Source of the DNA: Ligaoa zhengdingensis
GTDB taxonomy: Bacteria > Bacillota > Clostridia > Oscillospirales > Ruminococcaceae
Length of the DNA: 64,000 bases
Reading direction: 5' to 3'
Assembly (NCBI RefSeq): GCF_014384885.1
Contig: NZ_JACRST010000007.1
Location: 1 to 64,000 of the forward strand
In this document: piece by piece, positions 57,974 to 64,000 of the stretch
Layout: every line of letters begins with the position of its first letter
Numbering within the stretch: the stretch's first letter is position 1
Notes under the pieces: model-generated
What the model saw: the letters and a program-made list of their open reading frames with translations, nothing else
Databases searched by the model: none
What the model was told of the DNA's origin: nothing
Made by a program: the position numbers and the translations under genes

Positions 57974-60628
57974 ATGAGATGGATGGGACTCAACGAAATC
58001 CGCGAGAAATTCCTCGCGTTTTTTGAGAGCAAGGGGCACACGAGGCTGCCCAGCTTCCCGCTGATCCCGATTGACGACAACAGCCTGTTGCTCATCAACT
58101 CGGGCATGGCGCCGATGAAAAAATTCTTTCTGGGCCAGGCGGTGCCGCCGAACACCCGCGTGACCACCTGCCAGAAGTGCATCCGCACGCCGGATATCGA
58201 GAACGTGGGCAAGACCGCCCGCCACGGCACCTTCTTCGAGATGCTGGGCAACTTCTCGTTCGGCGACTACTTTAAAGTGGAGGCGACCGCCTGGGCGTGG
58301 GAGTTCCTCACCACGGTGATGGAGATGCCCGAGGACCGGCTGTGGGTGTCGATCTACGAGGAGGACGACGAGGCGTTCGAGATCTGGACCAAAAACGTGG
58401 GTATCCCGCCGGAAAAGATCGTGCGCATGGGCAAGGACGACAACTTCTGGGAGATCGGCTCGGGCCCCTGCGGCCCCTGCTCGGAGATCTACTGGGACCG
58501 CGGCCCGGAATACGGCTGCGGCAAGCCCGACTGCAAGGTGGGCTGCGATTGCGACCGCTACATGGAGATCTGGAACTTGGTGTTCTCGCAGTTCGATGGC
58601 GACGGCAACGGCCACTATGAGCGCCTGGCCCACCCCAACATCGACACCGGCATGGGCTTGGAGCGCCTGGCGTGCGTGATGCAGAACGTCGGCAACCTGT
58701 TTGAAGTGGACACCGTGCAGAACATCATGAAGCACATCCGCGAGATTGCGGGTGTGGAATACGGCAAGGACTACAAGACCGACGTGTCGCTGCGCGTCAT
58801 CACCGACCACATCCGCAGCACCACGTTTATGATCGCGGACGGGGTCATCCCCTCCAACGAGGGCCGCGGCTACGTGCTGCGCAGGCTGCTGCGCCGCGCC
58901 GCGCGCCACGGCCGCCTGCTGGGTATCAACGAGCCGTTCCTGTACAAGGTGTGCGAGACGGTCGCGGGGGAGAACGCCACCGCTTACCCAGAGCTCACCG
59001 AAAAGCTGGATTATATCCAGAAGGTGGTGCAGGTCGAGGAGGAGCGGTTCGCCAAGACGATCGATATGGGCATCGAGCTGCTCACCGGCCTGATGGACAA
59101 ACTCTCGGCCAACGAGATCAACAGCGGCCGCCGTCTGTCGGGCGAGGATGCGTTCAAGCTGTACGACACCTTCGGCTTCCCGATCGATCTCACCAAGGAG
59201 ATCATCGCGGAGAAGGGCATTGAGGTGGACGAGGACGAATTCATGCGCCTGATGAACGACCAGCGCACCCGCGCGAGGGAGGCGCGCCTGGCGGGCAACG
59301 TCATCAGCTGGGCTGACGACATCTTTGCGGATCTCAAGGACCGCCATGTGGAGTTCACCGGCTACTCGAAGTATGCCGACGAGGGCAACATCATCGCCCT
59401 GGTCAAGGACGGAGAGATGACCGACAGCCTGCATGCGGGCGACAAGGGCACTGTGGTGCTGGACGAAACCCCCTTCTATGCGGAGAGCGGCGGCCAGATC
59501 GGCGATACCGGTATCCTCACGCTGGGCGATGCGGTGTTCCACGTCTATGAGACCAAAAAGACCCAGACCGGCCTGTTCCTGCACAACGGCGAGATGGTCA
59601 ACGGCATGTTCACCAGCGGCGCCAAGGTGCGCGCGGAGATCGACAGCGAGCGCCGCCGCGCCATCATGCGCAATCACACCGCGGCGCACCTGCTGCAAAA
59701 GGCGCTGATCGATGTGCTGGGCAACCACGTGAAGCAGGCGGGCCAGAGCGTGGACGAGCACCGCGTGCGCTTCGACTTCACCCACTTCTCGGCCATGACG
59801 GCTGCGGAGCTGCTCCGGGTGGAGGCGATTGTCAACAAGATGATTATGAGCGCCTACGACGTGTGCATCAAGGAGATGCCGATTGCCGAGGCCAAGGCGT
59901 TGGGCGCGATGGCCCTGTTCGGCGAGAAGTACGGCGATGTGGTGCGGGTGGTCAACGTGTCCGGCGAGAGCATCGAGCTGTGCGGCGGCACTCATGTCGC
60001 GAACACCAGCCGGATCGGCCTGTTCAAGATTATCTCCGAGTCGTCGGTGGCGGCGGGCGTGCGCCGCATCGAGGCGGCCACCGGCCTCAACGTGCTGGCC
60101 CTGATGGGTGAACAGCACGACCTGATGGTCAAGACGGCCGAGAACCTCAAGGCGGGTAGCCCGTCCGAGATCGCGGCCAAATCCGCGCAGGTGATGGCGG
60201 AGCTCAAGGAGCGCACCCACGAGTTGGAGACGATCAATGCCAAGATCGCGGAGATCCGCTCCAACGAGCTGTTCGGACAGGCAAAGGAGGTCTGCGGCGT
60301 CAAATACATCTGTGCGTCGTTCACCGGCACCAAGCCGGAGGCGGTGCGCGCGATGTGCGATAGAATCAAGGCTGAAGCGCCGGAGATGATCGGGGTGATC
60401 TCCACCATCTTCGACGGCAAGGCGTCTATTTTTGCGGCCTGCGGAAAGAATACCATCGAAAAGGGAATGCACGCGGGCAAGCTGGTCAAGGCGATCTGCG
60501 AGATGGTCGGCGGCAAGGGCGGCGGCCGGCCGGACAGCGCCCAGGGCGGCGCGGCCGAGCTGTTCCAGATCGACGAGGCGTTCGCGCAGGTGCCCTCGCT
60601 GATCGAGCAGATGGTGAAAAAGGGCTAA
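57974..60628 (+). CDS. alaS: Alanyl-tRNA synthetase
   Basis: An 884-residue class II synthetase that charges tRNA-Ala. Catalytic core features are FLAFFESKGHTRLPSFPLIP, LLINSGMAPMKKFF and HGTFFEMLGNFSFGDYFK. The motif 3 region is HPNIDTGMGLERL. The editing domain has zinc ligands NHTAAHLL and CGGTHV, and a C-terminal C-Ala domain with GGKGGGRPDSAQGG completes the standard length. Start ATG at 57974 with GAGGAGAG upstream. A second ATG three codons later is also possible. The T-box leader upstream governs expression. Confidence 0.98.
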   Translation: MRWMGLNEIREKFLAFFESKGHTRLPSFPLIPIDDNSLLLINSGMAPMKKFFLGQAVPPNTRVTTCQKCIRTPDIENVGKTARHGTFFEMLGNFSFGDYFKVEATAWAWEFLTTVMEMPEDRLWVSIYEEDDEAFEIWTKNVGIPPEKIVRMGKDDNFWEIGSGPCGPCSEIYWDRGPEYGCGKPDCKVGCDCDRYMEIWNLVFSQFDGDGNGHYERLAHPNIDTGMGLERLACVMQNVGNLFEVDTVQNIMKHIREIAGVEYGKDYKTDVSLRVITDHIRSTTFMIADGVIPSNEGRGYVLRRLLRRAARHGRLLGINEPFLYKVCETVAGENATAYPELTEKLDYIQKVVQVEEERFAKTIDMGIELLTGLMDKLSANEINSGRRLSGEDAFKLYDTFGFPIDLTKEIIAEKGIEVDEDEFMRLMNDQRTRAREARLAGNVISWADDIFADLKDRHVEFTGYSKYADEGNIIALVKDGEMTDSLHAGDKGTVVLDETPFYAESGGQIGDTGILTLGDAVFHVYETKKTQTGLFLHNGEMVNGMFTSGAKVRAEIDSERRRAIMRNHTAAHLLQKALIDVLGNHVKQAGQSVDEHRVRFDFTHFSAMTAAELLRVEAIVNKMIMSAYDVCIKEMPIAEAKALGAMALFGEKYGDVVRVVNVSGESIELCGGTHVANTSRIGLFKIISESSVAAGVRRIEAATGLNVLALMGEQHDLMVKTAENLKAGSPSEIAAKSAQVMAELKERTHELETINAKIAEIRSNELFGQAKEVCGVKYICASFTGTKPEAVRAMCDRIKAEAPEMIGVISTIFDGKASIFAACGKNTIEKGMHAGKLVKAICEMVGGKGGGRPDSAQGGAAELFQIDEAFAQVPSLIEQMVKKG

Positions 60629-60650
60629 AAAGAAAAGGAGGCGGTCAACA

Positions 60651-61010
60651 GTGGATTGCTTGTTCTGCAAAATTGCGGCCGGGGAAATCCCCTCCAAAAA
60701 GCTGTACGAGGACGACCAGGTGCTGGCGTTTTACGATATCGATCCCCAGGCGCCGGTGCACTTCCTGGTGATCCCCAAGCAGCACATCCCCAGCGCCGAC
60801 GCGCTCACCGGGGAAAACAGCGCGGTGGTCGCGCATGTGTTCGAGGTGGTGGCAAAGCTCGCGGCCGAGCTGGGGCTCAAAAACGGGTACCGCGTGGTGA
60901 ACAACTGCGGGGCCGACGGCGGCCAGACGGTGGGCCACCTGCACTTCCACGTGCTGGGCGGCGTGGCCATGGGCTGGCCTCCCTTCCCCCAGAACGACCC
61001 GAAGGATTGA
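60651..61010 (+). CDS. HIT-family nucleotide-binding protein
   Basis: A 119-residue HIT (HINT-like) protein. The opening DCLFCKIAAGEIPSKKLYED, the middle PVHFLVIPKQHIPSA and the catalytic histidine triad HLHFHVLGG are all standard. These enzymes hydrolyse purine nucleoside phosphoramidates. It starts with GTG after AAAAGGAGG, 22 bases past alaS, so it is likely in the alaS operon. Confidence 0.95.
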   Translation: MDCLFCKIAAGEIPSKKLYEDDQVLAFYDIDPQAPVHFLVIPKQHIPSADALTGENSAVVAHVFEVVAKLAAELGLKNGYRVVNNCGADGGQTVGHLHFHVLGGVAMGWPPFPQNDPKD

Positions 61011-61038
61011 TTCTATAGAAGAAAGAGGGGCCAAACAG

Positions 61039-61578
61039 ATGGCTGAATATTACAAATTGCAGGTGGCCGGGCTGGAACGCGACCTCAAGCTCTGCCCGGT
61101 CGGTGAACACCTTGACATTGCAGCGTTTATCATGTTTGGGGATGTCGAAATGACGGTGAAATGCGCCGAGGAGATTTTAAAGCGCTCCCCGGAGTTCGAT
61201 GTGATCCTCACCGCCGAGGCAAAGAGCATCCCCCTGGCCTACGAGATGGCGCGCCAGTCGGGCAAGCTGTATATCCCGGTGCGCAAGGGCAAAAAGGCAT
61301 ATATGACCGATCCGGTCTGCGTCAGCGTCAAGTCGATTACCACCGCCAACACCCAGACCCTCTACCTCGATAAAAAGGATCTGGAGATCCTCAAGGGCAA
61401 GAAGGTGCTGATCGTGGACGACGTCATCAGCACCGGTATGTCCCTCAAGGCGCTCGAGGAGTTTGTCGAGAAGGCCGAGGGGATCATTGCGGCCAAGGCA
61501 GCCGTGCTCGCCGAGGGCGAGGCGGCCGACCGCACCGATATCATCTATCTGGCGAAGCTGCCGGTTTTTCCGCACTAG
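61039..61578 (+). CDS. Purine phosphoribosyltransferase-like protein
   Basis: A 179-residue type I PRTase. The PRPP-binding loop is VLIVDDVISTGMSLKALEEF, preceded by FDVILTAEAKSIPLAYEMAR and IPVRKGKKAYM. The architecture is close to adenine or xanthine phosphoribosyltransferase, possibly a salvage or regulatory (PurR-like) variant. The base cannot be assigned from sequence. It lies 28 bases after the HIT gene and before a strong terminator, closing the alaS operon. Confidence 0.85.
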   Translation: MAEYYKLQVAGLERDLKLCPVGEHLDIAAFIMFGDVEMTVKCAEEILKRSPEFDVILTAEAKSIPLAYEMARQSGKLYIPVRKGKKAYMTDPVCVSVKSITTANTQTLYLDKKDLEILKGKKVLIVDDVISTGMSLKALEEFVEKAEGIIAAKAAVLAEGEAADRTDIIYLAKLPVFPH

Positions 61579-61602
61579 CCGATAGAACCAACCAGCCAAA
61601 GC

Positions 61603-61636
61603 GCGGCCCGGGGGAATTCCCCCGGGCCGCTTTTTT
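61603..61636 (+). terminator. Strong intrinsic terminator of the alaS operon
   Basis: A perfect 14-bp self-complementary palindrome (61603-61630) centred on GAATTC, followed by six T residues. Confidence 0.9.
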
Positions 61637-61876
61637 GCTTTTTTCGCCGAATTTGAGCCGTTCATCCTTACTTTTCAAAAGTTTCATACTATTCTGGCGC
61701 AGGCATCACGTTTTCAACACATTGCGGCGGTAAATTATGGTCAGTGGTTCACAAAGAACCACGAAATGCTTTTTTCTCCGTTTTACTCCTCTTTTTCGGT
61801 GTCGGTCTCCCTCTAGGCCGGCAGGGCGGCACTCTCTCCGCCCCGGAAGCGGATGTTCACCGCCATCCGTCTTCCA
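61637..61876 (+). other. Upstream part of the exporter leader
   Basis: No gene is seen. GTGGTTC and GAACCAC at about 61744-61762 form a 7-bp hairpin, with a CTTTTTT run about 7 bases after it that could make it a first weak terminator. Possible -10 elements (TACTAT near 61688) lack a good -35, so the promoter is not fixed. Confidence 0.35.
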
Positions 61877-62035
61877 GGGGAACCGCACGTTTTTGTGCTG
61901 CACGTGCGGTTCCCCCCCGATTTCTCGGGGAAATACAAGATGGAATGAAACCCGTATCGGCCGGGCAGGGTTGCTGCCCCCGGCGCGGAATTTCCTCACC
62001 GATAACCGCTCTTTTTTAGCAGCGGTTTTATTTTG
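61877..62035 (+). promoter_or_regulatory. Putative transcription attenuator upstream of the MacA-like gene
   Basis: Hairpin A is a perfect 14-bp stem (61877-61890 with 61902-61915). Hairpin B is CCCCGA/TCGGGG (61915-61930), sharing one base with A. Hairpin C is AACCGCT/AGCGGTT (62004-62010 with 62021-62027), followed by a T-rich tract, and resembles an intrinsic terminator 30 bases before the ribosome binding site. AACCGC occurs at 61881 and 62004, and GCGGTT at 61906 and 62022, so each copy can pair with either partner. That allows mutually exclusive folds as in an antitermination switch. The ligand or trigger is unknown. Confidence 0.5.
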
Positions 62036-62064
62036 ACCCATTTCGATGAAGGAGGTCCCCTTTT

Positions 62065-63582
62065 ATGGATTCTATGACTACCCAACCGGCCGCAAATGAG
62101 GTGCTGCAGCCCAAGCGCAGGCGCAAACGTGGAATCGTATTCGGCATCATCGCGCTGGTGCTGGTGATCGCCTGTGTCGTTGTATTCCTGTTCCCAAGGG
62201 AGACACAGAGCACCATCTCCACCTATAAGGAAAGCCGCGTCACCCGCGGCGATATCACGGCGGGCATCAGCGAAACCGGGACTGTCTCAATCGACTATGA
62301 AACGGTGAAATATGAGATCAGCAACTCCAAGATGGACGATCTCGGGCTTTCGGTGAGCGTGCAGGAGGTCTATGTCAAGTCCGGCCAGAAGGTGGAGGCG
62401 GGCGACCCGTTGATCCTCATCTCCACCACCGATTTGCAGGAGCAGCTGGACAACGCTCAGCTCAGCTTGAAGCAGGCGCAGGCCAGCCTGACCCAGGCGC
62501 AGCTCGACCAGACCCTCAAAAAGCTGGACGCCGAATCCAACTATGAGACCAACAAAATTCTGGCTGAGAGTGCCGAGCAGACCTACGAGAACACCCTGAA
62601 ATCGCTGGAAAACAGCATCACTCAGTATGAAAACGAGGTGCTCGACCTCAACAAACAGATCAAATACATCAAATCCTACTGTTACGGCGCGGGCGGCGGC
62701 GAATACAGCAGTAAGCACGAGAACCCCACCAAGTACACCGACGAACAGCTCGACGAGATGAGCGAGACGGCGATTAAAAACGTGCTGGAGGGCCTCAACG
62801 ACGACCTGGATGTGGCCGAAACCGCACTGGAAAAGGCTCAGCTCGAGCTGGAGACCAAGCAGGCGCAGGCCAAGAACCAGCTCGATGCCGACACCTTTAC
62901 CAGCGAGAACGCCAAGACCCTCTATGAAGTGGAGCTCTCACAGATCGAAAACAGCCTGTCGAGCGCTGAGCTCAAGGTGGAGAGCGCGCAGAACGATGTG
63001 GAGCAGTTCAGCGAATACCTGGCCAACAACGGCGTGATCACCTCGCCCATCTCGGGCACCATCATGACGCTGGGCTACTCCGCGGGGGATGAGCTGAGCA
63101 GCAACAACCCCATCGCCATCATCTCCAACCCGGCCGAGGCGTACATCTCGGTTTCGATCGTGCAGGAGGATATCACCACCCTGGAACTCGGCCAGGAGGC
63201 GTCGATCACCCTGGACGCCTTCCCCGACGATGTGTTCACCGGTACGCTGGACAGCATGTCGGTGCAGCCCTCGCGGTCAGGCGGTTCCACCGTGAGCTAT
63301 ACGGTCGATTCGCGCTTTGATAGCCCGAGCGACAAGTTCTTCGAGGGCATGACCGGCACCGTCACCTTCATCACCAACCAACTCAAGGATGTGCTGATGG
63401 TGACCAACCGCGCCATCACCAACAACAACGGGGTACAGACGGTCAAGGTGAAGCACGACGACGGCACAATTGAGGAGCGCGAAATCACCACCGGCTTTTC
63501 GGATGGGCGCAATGTGGAAGTGACCAGCGGCCTGGAGGAAGGCGAAGTCGTGCTGATCGAAAGCCAGGTGGTCAGCAGATGA
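62065..63582 (+). CDS. MacA/HlyD-type adaptor of an ABC exporter
   Basis: A 505-residue periplasmic-adaptor-like protein of the kind Gram-positives pair with MacB-type ABC permeases. One N-terminal membrane helix (about 25-43) follows a basic stretch (PKRRRKRG). The lipoyl-like halves are split by a long helical hairpin (about 125-290; QLDNAQLSLKQAQASLTQAQ and NSLSSAELKVESAQNDVEQF). The second half begins VITSPISGTIMTLGYSAGDE, followed by beta-barrel and membrane-proximal domains (GMTGTVTFITNQLKDVLMV). AAGGAGG precedes the ATG. It overlaps the permease gene as ATGA. Substrates of such systems include peptides and antibiotics. None can be assigned here. Confidence 0.9.
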   Translation: MDSMTTQPAANEVLQPKRRRKRGIVFGIIALVLVIACVVVFLFPRETQSTISTYKESRVTRGDITAGISETGTVSIDYETVKYEISNSKMDDLGLSVSVQEVYVKSGQKVEAGDPLILISTTDLQEQLDNAQLSLKQAQASLTQAQLDQTLKKLDAESNYETNKILAESAEQTYENTLKSLENSITQYENEVLDLNKQIKYIKSYCYGAGGGEYSSKHENPTKYTDEQLDEMSETAIKNVLEGLNDDLDVAETALEKAQLELETKQAQAKNQLDADTFTSENAKTLYEVELSQIENSLSSAELKVESAQNDVEQFSEYLANNGVITSPISGTIMTLGYSAGDELSSNNPIAIISNPAEAYISVSIVQEDITTLELGQEASITLDAFPDDVFTGTLDSMSVQPSRSGGSTVSYTVDSRFDSPSDKFFEGMTGTVTFITNQLKDVLMVTNRAITNNNGVQTVKVKHDDGTIEEREITTGFSDGRNVEVTSGLEEGEVVLIESQVVSR

Positions 63583-64000
63583 TCTTTTCAGAAATTCTGC
63601 GCCTGGTTTGGATCAATATCCTGGAAAATAAATTCAAGGTCCTGCTCACCTCACTCGGCGTGATTGTGGGCGCGGCCACCATCGTGATGGTCATTGCGAT
63701 CGGTAAGGGCGGCCAGCAGGATGTGGCCGACCAGTTCAAAAACCTGAGCGCCGGTGCGATCGAGGTGGTTTCCAACAACTCCTCCAACAGCGGCTTCGGC
63801 GGCATGGGCGGCGGTTTCGGCGGTCCTCCCGGTATGGGCGGCGGAGGCGGCGGGATGCGCATGAGCGGCGGCGGTGGCTTTTCCGGCGGCGGTTTCCCCG
63901 GCGGCATGGGTGGCGGCATGATGATGGGCGGCTTCCCCGGCGGGATGCCCGGCTTGGAATCCACCCTGAACGTCACCTTTGACGAGGACGATATCGACGA
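63579..64000 (+). CDS. MacB-like ABC transporter permease (partial, continues past the window)
   Basis: The first 140 residues of a permease. The opening MIFSEILRLVWINILENKFK, then VLLTSLGVIVGAATIVMVIA and IGKGGQQDVADQFKNLSAGA, is the MacB_PCD/FtsX pattern: one membrane helix followed by the periplasmic-type core domain. There is no N-terminal ATPase domain, so a separate ATPase gene is expected downstream. A Gly/Met/Pro-rich insert (about residues 70-125) is odd for this position. Coupled to the adaptor by a 4-base ATGA overlap. Confidence 0.88.
   Translation, partial: MIFSEILRLVWINILENKFKVLLTSLGVIVGAATIVMVIAIGKGGQQDVADQFKNLSAGAIEVVSNNSSNSGFGGMGGGFGGPPGMGGGGGGMRMSGGGGFSGGGFPGGMGGGMMMGGFPGGMPGLESTLNVTFDEDDID

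Noticed and set aside
61744..61908. Known riboswitch class (for example c-di-GMP or guanidine) in the exporter leader
   Set aside because: Hairpins are present but I could not match conserved core bases of any class I know, so it is reported only as an attenuator-like leader.

Overview
The window looks like chromosomal DNA of an endospore-forming, high-GC member of the Clostridia (Oscillospirales-like; a judgement from gene content and codon use, not a database match). SpoIVA and SipL mark a spore former. Gram-positive traits include a T-box in front of alaS, signal peptides paired with C-terminal membrane anchors, and strong AAGGAGG-type ribosome binding sites.

Layout. (1) 120-3150, minus strand: spoIVA with sipL directly upstream, the two partners that anchor the spore coat basement layer. 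(2) 3314-7840, minus strand: an overlapping three-gene sensory cassette (LytTR response regulator, secreted membrane-anchored protein, GHKL sensor kinase). Divergent from it, 8019-9962 encodes a degenerate receiver protein and a LuxR-type regulator. (3) 10107-47457, plus strand: a 37-kb contractile injection system (CIS) operon. It runs: coiled-coil protein, AAA+ ATPase, a 2,754-residue surface protein, a conserved CIS-locus protein, three membrane proteins (degenerate kinase-like, HAMP plus cyclase-like, MORN), tail terminator, unknown protein, PAAR-like tip, sheath, tube, assembly proteins, second tube protein, Ala/Pro-rich protein, LysM tube/baseplate protein, split spike (gp27-like and gp5-like), gp25, two large baseplate proteins, tail protein I, a tape-measure or cargo candidate, and a YbjN-like chaperone candidate. 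A second, two-domain AAA+ ATPase converges on the operon from the minus strand (47564-49699). (4) 49781-61578: housekeeping genes (dCMP deaminase, rsmA, a secreted Ser-rich protein, a UspA-like protein, an alpha/beta hydrolase, cardiolipin synthase, an NhaC antiporter, T-box-alaS, a HIT protein, a phosphoribosyltransferase). (5) 62065-64000: a MacA-like adaptor and the start of a MacB-like permease behind a structured leader that looks like an attenuator.

How it may work. The CIS core is canonical: sheath, two tube proteins, spike, PAAR-like tip, gp25, baseplate, terminator, ATPase. What is unusual is the accessory set within the same transcription unit: three predicted membrane proteins with cytoplasmic signalling-like folds and/or large extracytoplasmic parts, plus a giant secreted protein with about ten chitobiase-C-terminal-like repeats. 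I saw no holin, endolysin, capsid, integrase or recognisable tail fibre. The simplest reading is an injection machine held at, or sensed through, the membrane of a Gram-positive cell, controlled by the neighbouring two-component and LuxR regulators. That is an inference from gene order and domain architecture.

Limits: all functions come from reading sequence by eye. Domain limits are approximate, promoters are consensus matches only, and three start codons in the CIS operon are uncertain.
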